A DNA stretch of 64,000 bases from Sphaerimonospora sp050942215 (GCF_050942215.1 NZ_CP192056.1:496001-560000), one strand, 5' to 3'. Shown: positions 25,602 to 34,343, counted from the first letter of the stretch. Translations and numbers: made by a program. Notes: generated by a model from the letters alone, not told the origin.

Positions 25602-26282
25602 CTACCTCGAGCGGTTGAAGAGCCGCTCCCGGTCCATGATGACGACGGCCTTGGCCTCGATGCGCAGCCAGCCGCGCTGGGCGAAGTCGGCCAGCGCCTT
25701 GTTGACGGTCTCCCGGGAAGCCCCGACGAGCTGCGCGAGCTCCTCCTGGGTGAGATCGTGGTGGACGCGGATGCCGTCCTCGGTCTTCTGCCCGAAGCGA
25801 TCGGCCAGGTCGAGCAGCTGCTTGGCGACCCGTCCCGGCACGTCGGTGAAGACCAGGTCGGCCAGCACGTCGTTGGTACGGCGCAGCCGCTGCGCCAGGG
25901 CACGCAGCAGGTGGAGCGCCACCTCGGGCCGGCCGGTCAACCACGGTCTGAGGTCGTCGTGGCCGAGGCCCGCCAGGCGGACGTCGGTCAGCGCGATGGC
26001 CGAGGCCGTACGCGGGCGTGGATCGAACAGCGACAACTCGCCGAACATCTCGCCGGGACCGAGCACGCTCAGCAGGTTCTCACGGCCGTCGGGCGCGGCG
26101 CGCGACAGCTTGATCTTACCCTCGAGCACCACATAGAGCCGGTCACCCGTCTCGTTCTCGTTGAAGAGCGTACGTCCCTTGGACAGTTCGACGACGGTGA
26201 TGCTCGTTCGCAGCGCCGCGGCGCTCTCGCGGTCGAGTGCGGAGAACAGGGGCGCCTTGCTCAAGATTTCTTCGGTGCTCAC
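25602..26282 (-). CDS. crp: Crp/Fnr-family transcriptional regulator
   Basis: 226 residues from GTG 26282, chosen because AAGGGAGG lies 5 nt upstream and it gives the usual length; ATG 26303 is an alternative. The N-terminal cyclic-nucleotide domain contains GEMFGELSLFD and PRTASAIA, the phosphate-binding cassette with its Arg. The C-terminal helix-turn-helix reads LTQEELAQLVGASRETVNKALADF. Actinobacterial Crp controls development, secondary metabolism and respiration genes, often with weak dependence on cAMP. Divergent from nth across 54 bp, the same arrangement as in mycobacteria. Confidence 0.93.
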   Translation of the reverse strand: MSTEEILSKAPLFSALDRESAAALRTSITVVELSKGRTLFNENETGDRLYVVLEGKIKLSRAAPDGRENLLSVLGPGEMFGELSLFDPRPRTASAIALTDVRLAGLGHDDLRPWLTGRPEVALHLLRALAQRLRRTNDVLADLVFTDVPGRVAKQLLDLADRFGQKTEDGIRVHHDLTQEELAQLVGASRETVNKALADFAQRGWLRIEAKAVVIMDRERLFNRSR

Positions 26283-26336
26283 GGTGCCTCCCTTGCTTGC
26301 CATTGTGAACCCCTGCCCACCGCGTAGGCTTACGGG

Positions 26337-27056
26337 GTGCCCCGTAAAGTCCCATCGGCGGGCGAGTCCCGGCTCGCGCTCGTACGCCGCGCTCGGCGGA
26401 TCAACAGAATTCTGGCCGAAACTTATCCTGACGCCCATTGCGAACTCGACTTCGGATCCCCTCTTGAGCTGCTGGTCGCCACGATCCTCTCGGCGCAGTG
26501 TACGGACAAACGGGTCAACATGGTTACTCCGGTACTTTTCGCTAAGTATCGGACGGCGAACGACTACGCCGCCGCCGATCGCGAGGAGCTGGAGGAGCTC
26601 ATCAGGTCGACCGGGTTCTACCGGGCGAAGGCGAACAGCATCATCGGCATGGCCCAGGCGCTGTGCGAGCGGCACGGCGGCGAGGTCCCCGGCAGGCTCG
26701 CCGACATGGTCAAGCTGCCCGGTGTCGGCCGTAAGACGGCCAACGTGGTGCTCGGCAACGCGTTCGGCGTCCCCGGCATCACCGTGGACACCCACTTCCA
26801 GCGGCTGGTGCGAAGGTTCGGCTGGACCACCGAGACCGACCCCGTGAAGATCGAGCACGAGATCGGCGACCTCTTTCCGAAGGCCGAGTGGACGATGCTC
26901 TCCCATCGGCTCATCTGGCACGGCCGGCGGATCTGTCATGCCCGCAGGCCCGCCTGCGGCGCCTGCCCGGTCGCGTCCCTGTGCCCCTCGTACGGCACGG
27001 GCCCCACCGATCCGGTCGAGGCGGCCAGGCTCGTCAAACCGGGGCCGTTCTCCTGA
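26337..27056 (+). CDS. nth: endonuclease III
   Basis: 239 residues from GTG 26337. The helix-hairpin-helix LPGVGRKTANVVLG carries catalytic Lys133, and Asp151 lies in TVDTHF. The C-terminal [4Fe-4S] cluster ligands Cys200, Cys207, Cys210 and Cys216 have the required C-x6-C-x2-C-x5-C spacing. The enzyme removes oxidised pyrimidines from DNA and nicks abasic sites. Complete and apparently functional. Confidence 0.96.
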   Translation: MPRKVPSAGESRLALVRRARRINRILAETYPDAHCELDFGSPLELLVATILSAQCTDKRVNMVTPVLFAKYRTANDYAAADREELEELIRSTGFYRAKANSIIGMAQALCERHGGEVPGRLADMVKLPGVGRKTANVVLGNAFGVPGITVDTHFQRLVRRFGWTTETDPVKIEHEIGDLFPKAEWTMLSHRLIWHGRRICHARRPACGACPVASLCPSYGTGPTDPVEAARLVKPGPFS

Positions 27057-27138
27057 GACGGCCGCTCCCCGGCCCATAGGGCATGCTTACGTGTCAAGGG
27101 GCGTAACCTGCGTTGGGGCAGTTACATCGGAGGTGGTC

Positions 27139-27798
27139 GTGGCTCCCGGGTGGTTGACAGACCTCGCGGCGAAAGCCGGGCACGTGCCGCTGCCGAAGAC
27201 GATGCGGCCGCCCGCGAACGGCGAGGGCAGACGCGCCGCGGTGCTCCTGCTGTTCGGGGAGGGGCCGCTGGGGCCCGACGTCCTGCTCATCCAGCGCAGC
27301 TCCCGGGGACGTGTGCACGCGGGCCAGCCGGCGTTCCCCGGCGGGGGCGTGGACCCGGAAGACGGCGGGCCCGTCGCGGCGGCCCTCCGGGAGGCTCGGG
27401 AGGAGACCGGTCTCGATCCGGGCGGCGTCGAGGTCCTCGGCACGATGCCGGAGCTCTACCTGTGGCGCAGCGACAACCGGGTGACACCGGTGCTCGGCTG
27501 GTGGCGTGCGCCCAGTGCCGTGCACGCCGCCTCGCCGGACGAGGTCGAGTCCGTGGAGCGCGTCCCCATCGCCGAGCTGGTCGATCCGGCCAACCGGCTA
27601 CGGCTTCGCCACCCGGCCGGGGTCATGCCCTCGGTCGCCTTCCGCGTACGCGGCCTGCTCGTGTGGGGTTTCACCGCCGGAGTGCTCGACGGTGTGCTGG
27701 CCGCCGCCGGCTTCGAACAGCCCTGGGACCGGTCACGGGTCGAGGATCTGCCCCCCGACGTCATCGCCCTCGCCTCCCGTGACCGCATCCGCGGCTGA
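27139..27798 (+). CDS. Nudix hydrolase, CoA pyrophosphatase type
   Basis: 219 residues from GTG 27139 with GGAGG 5 nt upstream; a much longer open frame upstream overlaps nth and is not used. LIQRSSRGRVHAGQPAFPGG resembles the CoA-pyrophosphatase (NudL) motif just before the Nudix box, which itself is complete: GGGVDPEDGG then AALREAREETGL. Predicted to cleave CoA or its oxidised forms to phosphopantetheine and 3',5'-ADP. It follows nth and precedes marP, as in mycobacteria. Its last 66 bp overlap the convergent HEAT-repeat gene. Confidence 0.88.
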   Translation: MAPGWLTDLAAKAGHVPLPKTMRPPANGEGRRAAVLLLFGEGPLGPDVLLIQRSSRGRVHAGQPAFPGGGVDPEDGGPVAAALREAREETGLDPGGVEVLGTMPELYLWRSDNRVTPVLGWWRAPSAVHAASPDEVESVERVPIAELVDPANRLRLRHPAGVMPSVAFRVRGLLVWGFTAGVLDGVLAAAGFEQPWDRSRVEDLPPDVIALASRDRIRG

Positions 27799-28362
27799 GC
27801 GGCCACCGCCCAGGGTCAGGCCGAGTGACGCCCAGTCGGCCACGTCGTCGTCGGAGTCTCCGGCGAGCCGGTGCAGCGCGGCCACACCCGCCGGATCGGG
27901 CGGATCCCCCATCACGTGGGGCAGAGCGTAGGCCGCGCCGTACCGGACCGTGGGGTGGGTGTGCTCGGCCAGCTCGATCACCGACGGCAGCGCGCGCCGG
28001 TCGCGCAGGTGGCCGAAGGCGAGCAGCACCGCGTAGAGCACGCGGGGGTCGGTCTCGCTCGCCGCGAGACAGCGGAGCACGGGTAGTGTGCGGTCCATGA
28101 AGGGCCGGCCTCGGCCCAGCTCGCCGAGGATATCGGCACCGAGCACCCGCTCGGGGGTCGCCTCGCTCGCGCACAGCCGTCTGGCCAGGGCGAACGCCTC
28201 GACGTCACCGCGTTCCCGCAGGACTGTTATCACCTGCCACCTGACTGGTCCATCCGGATCTGTGTCAGACAGGGCGATTTTGATCAGTTGGTCGAGCCGC
28301 TCGTCGGCGGGCTCGTTATGCCGTCCTTCGACTCCGTGGCGTGGCCCCTCCGATTCCCCCAT
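27733..28362 (-). CDS. HEAT-repeat protein
   Basis: 209 residues from ATG 28362; 13 more codons are open upstream. Repeating helical units are visible: VRWQVITVLRERGD, RVLGADILGELGRG, RVLYAVLLAFGHLRD, TVRYGAAYALPHVMG and DVADWASLGL. These are HEAT-like repeats of roughly 30 residues, which make protein-binding solenoids. Function unknown. The 3' end lies antisense over the Nudix gene; the start is 70 bp from marP, which is divergent. Confidence 0.8.
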   Translation of the reverse strand: MGESEGPRHGVEGRHNEPADERLDQLIKIALSDTDPDGPVRWQVITVLRERGDVEAFALARRLCASEATPERVLGADILGELGRGRPFMDRTLPVLRCLAASETDPRVLYAVLLAFGHLRDRRALPSVIELAEHTHPTVRYGAAYALPHVMGDPPDPAGVAALHRLAGDSDDDVADWASLGLTLGGGRSAADAVTGGEGDDVGGQILDP

Positions 28363-28432
28363 GACGTCACGATATCGATGAGACCTTGCCGACGCCCGCA
28401 CGATGCGCAGCGTGGCTGGCTACCGTGGGAAT

Positions 28433-29617
28433 GTGCGCGGCGATCTCCTGGATCTCATTCTGATCGGCCTGGTGGTGGCCTTCGCTGTTTCCGGATACCG
28501 GCAGGGCTTCATCATCGGGGCCTTCAGCTTCGTGGGCTTCCTCGGCGGCGCGGTTCTGGGGATGTTCGTCGCACCGTCCGTGGTCGGGGCGATCGTCACC
28601 GGTGTGGTCGAGCGGGCGCTGCTGGCCATCGTGATCGTTTTCCTGGCGGCGACGATCGGATATTTCGCGTTCTCCACGATCGGCGTGGTGGTGCGCAGCC
28701 ACGTGACGTGGGAGCCGGCCAGGGTGGTCGACGCGTTCGGCGGCTCGGTGGCCGGCGGGCTGTCGGTCCTGGCCGTCGCCTGGCTGCTCGGGTCGCTGCT
28801 GGTGTCGATGAGCGTCGAAGTGGTGAAGGACCAGGTTAGCCGCTCGGTCGTGTGGCAGACCGTGGACGATGCCGTTCCCGATGGCGTACGGTCCTGGCAG
28901 AAGCCGTTCCGGGACTTCGTCGACGCGTCGGAGTGGCCCCAGGTCATCACGGCGATCAGCGGGCGCAACGTGGCCCCGCCGGATCAGGGCGTGCTCCGCG
29001 GCAGCGCGGGGCTGGTCAGGGCCAGGAGCGCGATCGTCAAGATCCAGGGCACCGCGCCGAGCTGCGGCAAGCGCATAGAGGGCACCGGCTTCGTCTACGC
29101 CCGGCACCGGATCATGACCAACGCCCACGTCGTCGCCGGCGTCACCGACGGGCTCAGGGTCACCGACTCCCAGGGCGCGCAGCACGAGGCCAAGGTCGTG
29201 CTCTACAACCCGGACCGGGACATCGCCGTTCTCCTCGTCCCCGATCTGCGGGCCGCGCCGCTGCGGTTCGATTACTCGGCGGAAAGAGGAGACGACTCGA
29301 TCATCGCGGGCTATCCGAAGGGGCATGGCTTCACTCCGACCGCCGCGCGGATCAGGGTCAAGCAGCGGGCGGAGTCGTTCAACATCTACAACGATCGCAA
29401 GGTCAACCGTGAGGTCTACGCGATCCGCGGCAGCGTCCAGCCGGGCAACTCCGGCGGCCCGCTGCTCAGCCCGGAGGGCAAGGTCTTCGGGGTGATCTTC
29501 GCCGCCGCGATCGACAAGAAGGAGACGGGCTTCGCCCTCACCGCCGAGGAGGTCCTGCCCGACGCCGAGGACGGCATCGTCGCCGTCTCCAGGGTCAGCA
29601 CCGGGGAGTGCGACTGA
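28433..29617 (+). CDS. marP: MarP-family periplasmic serine protease
   Basis: 394 residues from GTG 28433, which gives the usual VRGDLLDLIL start; ATG 28403 is an alternative. Four transmembrane helices form a CvpA-like N-terminal domain (about 8-160). The trypsin-like domain has His232 (TNAHVVAG), Asp263 (DRDIAVLL) and Ser340 (PGNSGGPLL). Cys211 and Cys393 could form a regulatory disulfide as described for mycobacterial MarP. MarP protects cells against acid and oxidative stress and, in mycobacteria, activates a peptidoglycan hydrolase. It is in the same neighbourhood as in mycobacteria. Confidence 0.92.
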   Translation: MRGDLLDLILIGLVVAFAVSGYRQGFIIGAFSFVGFLGGAVLGMFVAPSVVGAIVTGVVERALLAIVIVFLAATIGYFAFSTIGVVVRSHVTWEPARVVDAFGGSVAGGLSVLAVAWLLGSLLVSMSVEVVKDQVSRSVVWQTVDDAVPDGVRSWQKPFRDFVDASEWPQVITAISGRNVAPPDQGVLRGSAGLVRARSAIVKIQGTAPSCGKRIEGTGFVYARHRIMTNAHVVAGVTDGLRVTDSQGAQHEAKVVLYNPDRDIAVLLVPDLRAAPLRFDYSAERGDDSIIAGYPKGHGFTPTAARIRVKQRAESFNIYNDRKVNREVYAIRGSVQPGNSGGPLLSPEGKVFGVIFAAAIDKKETGFALTAEEVLPDAEDGIVAVSRVSTGECD

Positions 29618-29651
29618 CGTGCGGCGGCCGGAGGTTCGGGCCGGGCGGAGA

Positions 29652-30158
29652 TCAGTCCGGCGGGCCGGAGCGGACGCCTTCGGCGTCCTGTAGGTGATCG
29701 AGGATCACCGCGATCGCCGTCGAGGCGTCGATGCCCCCCGAGTCGATCTCCGTGATGACGCCGTCGGTGGCCAGCGCCAGCGCTCGCAGGTCCAGTCCGT
29801 ACGGCCTGCGGGAGCGGTACCCGCCGAGCCGGGCTGATCCGCGCAGGAGGAGCGCCGCGGCCCCGGAGAGGTTGCCGCGCTGCACGTGGGTGAGCCCGAC
29901 GCAGATCTGGGCCAGGCCCTGCCAGAGCTCACGCTCCTCGGCCGGGCCGGACTTCCAGCGCGCCTCCAGTACCTCGTGCGCGTGGAACGGCCGCTCCACG
30001 GCCAGCAGCCGCCGGGCCTCCTCGATCGCCTGTCGTGCTCCGGGTGAGTAGTCGTCGGGGACCCGGGGCACTCCTGCCGCGCCCCGGGGAAGCGGCCTGC
30101 CGTACTCGTCCCGGGGACGGGAGTTCCGGGGCCGGCCCGCTTCGTCACGGTCACGCAT
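29652..30158 (-). CDS. DUF309 protein
   Basis: 168 residues from ATG 30158, with GGAGAG 6 nt upstream; an in-frame ATG five codons earlier overlaps that ribosome site. The domain at about 60-110 reads ERPFHAHEVLEARW, ELWQGLAQICVGLTH and RGNLSGAAALL, the helical signature of DUF309 (function unknown). The N-terminal 40 residues are basic and low complexity. A 15-bp palindrome lies 32 bp upstream. Confidence 0.88.
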   Translation of the reverse strand: MRDRDEAGRPRNSRPRDEYGRPLPRGAAGVPRVPDDYSPGARQAIEEARRLLAVERPFHAHEVLEARWKSGPAEERELWQGLAQICVGLTHVQRGNLSGAAALLLRGSARLGGYRSRRPYGLDLRALALATDGVITEIDSGGIDASTAIAVILDHLQDAEGVRSGPPD

Positions 30159-30189
30159 ATGATCTCTCCGCACTACAGGGTCACGCCGC

Positions 30190-30204
30190 GATCACGTTGT
30201 GATC
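30190..30204. promoter_or_regulatory. GATCAC-GTT-GTGATC palindrome upstream of the DUF309 gene
   Basis: Perfect 6-bp arms around a 3-bp centre, 32 bp before the DUF309 start codon. The same palindrome with centre GTA occurs at 59412-59426 upstream of the catalase gene, so both may be sites for one dimeric regulator. Confidence 0.5.
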
Positions 30205-30333
30205 ACTCCACGGGATCGCGGCACTTCAGGGCACTTTTCTACAAGATTCCACAAGATCACGTTTGGAGTTCGTTCCGGCGGGCCGTCTGGAAGACCCCTG
30301 CCCGACTGCTTACGCGATGCGGATGAAATCGAA

Positions 30334-30530
30334 GACGGGTCACGCCGAGGTCTGGTTCCGAGGTGTCGAGAACGGGTCACGCCGAGGTCTGGTTCTGAGG
30401 CCTGGTTCCGAGGTCTGGGTCATGCCGCGAACAGCTGCGCCGAGGTCGGGTCAGGCCGAGGTCTGGGCCACGTCGAGTCGGGTTATGTCGAGGTGTCGGT
30501 TATGTCAGGTTACGCCGAGGCGGCCCGAGG
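30334..30530. repeat. degenerate tandem repeats rich in CCGAGGTCTGG
   Basis: The unit (A/G)ACGGGTCACGCCGAGGTC then TGGTTC(C/T)GAGG appears at 30334 and 30371, followed by at least five shorter, more diverged versions (GGTCTGGGTCATGCCG, CGAGGTCGGGTCAGGCC, CGTCGAGTCGGGTTATG, CGAGGTGTCGGTTATG). It occupies most of the gap between the DUF309 gene and the end of the epoxide hydrolase gene. Open frames through it are artefacts of the repetition. Confidence 0.75.
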
Positions 30531-30531
30531 G

Positions 30532-31455
30532 TCAGCGGTCGGGCTCGGGATCGGCGAGCCAGGCGATCAGCTCGTCGTCGAACTGCGCGGGACGCTCCTC
30601 GTGCGGGAAGTGGCCGGCTCCCTCGATGAGCCGCCACCGGTACGGCGCCGTCACGTAACGGCTGGAGCCCTGGGCGGTGCGCGGCAGGAGACAGCGGTCG
30701 AGCGCGCCGTGCAGCTGCAGCGTGGGGGCCTCGATCTCGGTGCGCATGTGCCGGGCGTAGCGGAAGCCGTCCGGCCGGAACTGCGATCGCCCGAGCCAGC
30801 GGTAGTACTCCAGGGCGCAGTGCGCGACCGCCGGGATCCGCAGCGCCTCCTGATAGGTGTGGATCGCGTCGTCGGACGGCCATTCTGGGCCGGCCCACCG
30901 GCGGATGAGGCGGCCGACACGCGCGCCCCCCCTGGCCGTGAGTCGCCGCTCCGGCAGCAGCGGCAGCTGGAATCCCAGGGCGTACCGGCTGGCCCTGAGC
31001 TGCCCGAACGGTTCGCCGAACAGGGCGGCGCGCAGGCGCAGCGGATGCGGCGCCGACACCGGGACGAGCCGGCGCACCACCTTGGGATCGTGCACGGCCA
31101 TCGTCCAGGCGATCAGCCCGCCCCAGTCGTGGCCGACCACGACGGCGCCCGTCTCGCCGAGAGCGCGTACGAGGCCGGCCGCGTCCACGGCGAGGGTCGG
31201 CAGGTCGTATCCGCGTGGCGGCTTGTCGCTCGCGCCGTACCCGCGCAGGTCCACGGCGACGGCCCGGTAGCCGGCGGCGGGCAGCGAGACCAACTGGTGG
31301 CGCCAGGTCCACCAGAACTGGGGAAATCCGTGCAGCAGCAGCACCAGCGGGCCCTCGCCCGCCTCGACCACGTGGAAGCGGGTGCCCCCGGCGTGCACCT
31401 CCCGGTGGGTCCAGGGCCCGTCGACCCGGACCATGGACTCGTCAGGAGGCATCAA
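30532..31455 (-). CDS. alpha/beta hydrolase, epoxide hydrolase type (EphE-like)
   Basis: 307 residues. HGFPQFWWTWRHQ carries the oxyanion HGFP (42-45) and VGHDWGG the nucleophile Asp110. The cap domain has the WPSDDAIHTYQEAL and EYYRW segments expected to hold ring-opening tyrosines, and GAGHFPHEE supplies the catalytic His. It hydrolyses epoxides to diols through an alkyl-enzyme ester. Its start overlaps the stop of the holin-like gene by 14 bp, giving a two-gene operon also found in mycobacteria next to marP. Confidence 0.9.
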   Translation of the reverse strand: MMPPDESMVRVDGPWTHREVHAGGTRFHVVEAGEGPLVLLLHGFPQFWWTWRHQLVSLPAAGYRAVAVDLRGYGASDKPPRGYDLPTLAVDAAGLVRALGETGAVVVGHDWGGLIAWTMAVHDPKVVRRLVPVSAPHPLRLRAALFGEPFGQLRASRYALGFQLPLLPERRLTARGGARVGRLIRRWAGPEWPSDDAIHTYQEALRIPAVAHCALEYYRWLGRSQFRPDGFRYARHMRTEIEAPTLQLHGALDRCLLPRTAQGSSRYVTAPYRWRLIEGAGHFPHEERPAQFDDELIAWLADPEPDR

Positions 31456-31975
31456 CCGACGACTCCCTGCCGGGCCCGCCCACGCTCTGCCGCTGCGCGC
31501 CCACGGGCTCCCTGTGGGCGCCCACCTGTCCCGCGGTGGGGCCGGTGTACGGCTCCGCAGCGGGCGCGACCTCTTCGGGCCCTGTCTCTACCACGGCGCT
31601 CTCGGCTCCGGCGCCGCCCGCCAGGGTGCGCAGGCTGCGGGTCGTCCGGCGCATGCCGGCAAGACCCTTGAGCCGTCGGTAGCCGACGAAGACCAGCAGC
31701 GCCGCCACGAGGAGGTAGAACACGGTGACGATCGCGAACGCCAGCCACTGCGCCAGTCCGAGCGCGATGAGGCCGTACGCGATCGCGAACGAGGCCAGGA
31801 TCAGGCACAGGTGCGCGATGAACGCGGCGGCGCCGAACAGCCCGGCCGCTGTGCCCACCCGCTTCGCGTCGAACTTGAGCTCGGCCTTGGCCAGCTCGAT
31901 CTCGGAGCGTACGAGGGTCGAGATTTGATGGCTCGCCTGGGCGACCAGCGCGCCGAGCGATTCGTCCTCGGGCAT
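31442..31975 (-). CDS. phage holin-family (superfamily III-like) membrane protein
   Basis: 177 residues from ATG 31975, with AGGAGGT 6 nt upstream; the upstream in-frame ATG at 32002 lacks one. The N-terminus VAQASHQISTLVRSEIELAKAEL is the amphipathic segment of this family, followed by two transmembrane helices (about 45-68 and 73-97) and a long disordered Gly/Ala/Pro tail. Despite the name, chromosomal members are not prophage genes; no other phage genes are near. It lies between acs and the epoxide hydrolase. Confidence 0.85.
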   Translation of the reverse strand: MPEDESLGALVAQASHQISTLVRSEIELAKAELKFDAKRVGTAAGLFGAAAFIAHLCLILASFAIAYGLIALGLAQWLAFAIVTVFYLLVAALLVFVGYRRLKGLAGMRRTTRSLRTLAGGAGAESAVVETGPEEVAPAAEPYTGPTAGQVGAHREPVGAQRQSVGGPGRESSVDAS

Positions 31976-32050
31976 CGGTGACCTCCTATCAGCGCCTATC
32001 AAACATCATGTCTTGCCCGTCCGGAGAACGCGCACGAACTCGACACGCAG

Positions 32051-32088
32051 CGGCGGGGCCCTTCGGCCTCCGCCGAAGGGCCCCGCCG
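32051..32088 (-). terminator. strong hairpin downstream of acs
   Basis: A perfect 17-bp GC-rich stem with a 4-nt loop begins 10 bp beyond the acs stop codon. It has no U-tract, as is common for actinobacterial terminators. Confidence 0.8.
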
Positions 32089-32097
32089 CCGTTGATC

Positions 32098-34074
32098 TCA
32101 GTCCTCGCTCTTGTTGCGCGGCAGCTTCTCGGCGATCAGCTTCATCACCGAGGTGTCGGTCAGCGTGGTGACGTCGCCCAGCGAGCGGTTCTCCGCCACG
32201 TCACGCAGCAGGCGGCGCATGATCTTGCCGGAGCGGGTCTTGGGCAGCTCGGGCACGACCAGGATCTGGCGTGGCTTGGCGATCGGGCCAAGGGTCTTGG
32301 CGACGTGGTTGCGCAGCTCGGCGGCGATGTCGTCGCTCTCCTCCGCTGTGCCGCGCAGGATCACGAACGCCACGATGGCCTGGCCGGTCACCGGGTCGGT
32401 CGCGCCCACGACGGCGGCCTCGGCCACCTTGGGGTGGCTGACCAGTGCGCTTTCGACCTCGGTGGTCGAGATGTTGTGGCCGGAGACGAGCATCACGTCG
32501 TCGACCCGGCCGAGCAGCCACAGGTCGCCGTCCTCGTCGCGCTTGGCGCCGTCGCCCGGGAAGTACATCCCGTCGAACCGGGACCAGTAGGTGTCGATGT
32601 AGCGCTGGTCGTTGCCCCAGATCGTGCGGAGCATGGCCGGCCACGGCTCGCGGATCACGAGGAAGCCTCCGCCGCCGTTCGGCACCGAGTTGCCCTGGTC
32701 GTCGACGACGTCGGCGGCGATGCCGGGCAGTGGCCGCATCGCCGCGCCCGGCTTGGCCGCGGTGATACCGGGCAGTGGGGTGATCATGATGGCGCCCGTC
32801 TCGGTCTGCCACCAGGTGTCGACCACCGGGCAGCGGCTGCCGCCGATGTTCTCGCGATACCAGACGTACGCCTCGGGGTTGATGGGCTCACCGACCGAGC
32901 CGAGCACCCGGAGTGACGACATGTCGAACTTCGCGGGGATGTCGTCGCCCCACTTCATGAACGTCCGGATCGCCGTGGGGGCCGTGTAGAGGATCGTGAT
33001 CTTGTACTTCTGCACGATCTCCCAGAAGCGGCCCCGGTGCGGGGTGTCGGGGGTGCCCTCGTAGATCACGCTGGTCGCGCCGTTGGCGAGCGGGCCGTAC
33101 ACGATGTAGGAGTGCCCGGTCACCCAGCCGATGTCCGCCGTACACCAGTAGATGTCGGTCTCCGGCTTGAGGTCGAAGGTCGCGTAGTGGGTCCAGGCCG
33201 TCTGGGCGAGGTAACCGCCGGTGGTGTGGAGGATGCCCTTGGGCGTACCCGTGGTGCCGCTGGTGTAGAGGATGTACAGCGGGTCCTCGGCGCCGTGCGG
33301 AACCGCCTCGTGCTCGGGGGACTGGCGGTCGATGAGGTCGTGCCACCAGATGTCGCGGTCGTTCACCGCGATGTCCTGCCCGGTCCGGCGGACGACGACG
33401 ACGCGCTCGACACCCGGGCACTCCTCCAGCGCCTCGTCCACGGTCGGCTTGAGCGCGCTGGGCTTGCCGCGCCGGTAGCCGCCGTCCGCCGTGATGACGA
33501 TCTTGGCGTCGGCGTCGTGGATGCGGCTCTTGAGCGCGGCGGAGGAGAATCCGCCGAACACCACCGAGTGGATCGCCCCGATGCGGGCGCAGGCGAGCAG
33601 CGTGATCGGCAGCTCGGGGATCATCGGGAGGTAGACGGCGATCCGGTCGCCCTTGCGCACGCCGAGCTCCTCGAGCGCGTTCGCCGCCTTGGAGACCTCT
33701 CTCTGGAGGTCCGCATAGGTGATCGTACGGCTGTCGCCCTCCGGCTCGCCCTCCCAGTAGTAGGCGACCCGGTCGCCCAGTCCGGCCTCGACGTGGCGGT
33801 CGACGCAGTTGTAGGCGACGTTCAGCTCGCCGCCCACGAACCACTTGGCGAAGGGGGGGTTCCACTCGAGCGTGGTATCCCAGCGTCGGGTCCAGGTCAG
33901 TCGTTCCGCCGTACTGTCCCAGAAGGCGAGCGCGTCCCGGTCGGCCTCCTCGAAGGTCTCCGCCGTGACGTTCGCGGACGCCGCCAGGTCGGCCGGCGGG
34001 GCGAACCGCCGCGTCTCGCTCATGAGGTTCGACAACGTCTGCTGGGTTTCCTGACCGGGGGTTTCGGTAGCCAC
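32098..34074 (-). CDS. acs: acetyl-CoA synthetase
   Basis: 658 residues, full length for AMP-forming acetyl-CoA synthetase. The adenylate motif YTSGTTGTPKG, the WQTETGA block and DDVMLVSGHNISTTEVE are present. The C-terminal PKTRSGKIMRRLL carries the catalytic lysine that is acetylated by Pat-type enzymes to switch the enzyme off. It activates acetate to acetyl-CoA through acetyl-AMP. It is monocistronic, with its own terminator, and lies divergent from the Fic-like gene. Confidence 0.97.
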   Translation of the reverse strand: MATETPGQETQQTLSNLMSETRRFAPPADLAASANVTAETFEEADRDALAFWDSTAERLTWTRRWDTTLEWNPPFAKWFVGGELNVAYNCVDRHVEAGLGDRVAYYWEGEPEGDSRTITYADLQREVSKAANALEELGVRKGDRIAVYLPMIPELPITLLACARIGAIHSVVFGGFSSAALKSRIHDADAKIVITADGGYRRGKPSALKPTVDEALEECPGVERVVVVRRTGQDIAVNDRDIWWHDLIDRQSPEHEAVPHGAEDPLYILYTSGTTGTPKGILHTTGGYLAQTAWTHYATFDLKPETDIYWCTADIGWVTGHSYIVYGPLANGATSVIYEGTPDTPHRGRFWEIVQKYKITILYTAPTAIRTFMKWGDDIPAKFDMSSLRVLGSVGEPINPEAYVWYRENIGGSRCPVVDTWWQTETGAIMITPLPGITAAKPGAAMRPLPGIAADVVDDQGNSVPNGGGGFLVIREPWPAMLRTIWGNDQRYIDTYWSRFDGMYFPGDGAKRDEDGDLWLLGRVDDVMLVSGHNISTTEVESALVSHPKVAEAAVVGATDPVTGQAIVAFVILRGTAEESDDIAAELRNHVAKTLGPIAKPRQILVVPELPKTRSGKIMRRLLRDVAENRSLGDVTTLTDTSVMKLIAEKLPRNKSED

Positions 34075-34343
34075 TCCGTGCTCCTTACCGCATCTATCTC
34101 ATGCATCGTCTCGTGTTCGGCCGCCTCGGCCAAGCTGGGGTATGCCCTGTTCCACTTCACCAGGCTCGGGGCGTCAAGTACAAGTAAGCGAGGCGCCTCC
34201 CCATCGCGATCAGCGCAACCGGTGCTATGCCGCAGAATGTAGTGACACCTGGTGATAAGGACCAGGCGAGGTGCTCTTTCCTGCGCTCAACGGCGCGACC
34301 TCTTCGCCGAACGACTTTCTACCGCTGGGTATGGTCGGTGCCT

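Noticed and set aside
30190..30262. Third copy of the phased element (GTGATCTTGTGG on the minus strand near 30258)
   Set aside because: Only one core-like sequence is present; the next GATC is 54 bp away and belongs to a palindrome, and the part-specific extensions are missing.
30199..31671. 490-aa plus-strand open frame over the repeats and the epoxide hydrolase
   Set aside because: It is composed of satellite repeats and antisense codons; the minus strand holds a hydrolase with complete catalytic motifs.
31442..31975. Prophage, suggested by the holin-family protein
   Set aside because: No other phage gene is nearby and this family is a regular chromosomal member of the acs-marP neighbourhood.
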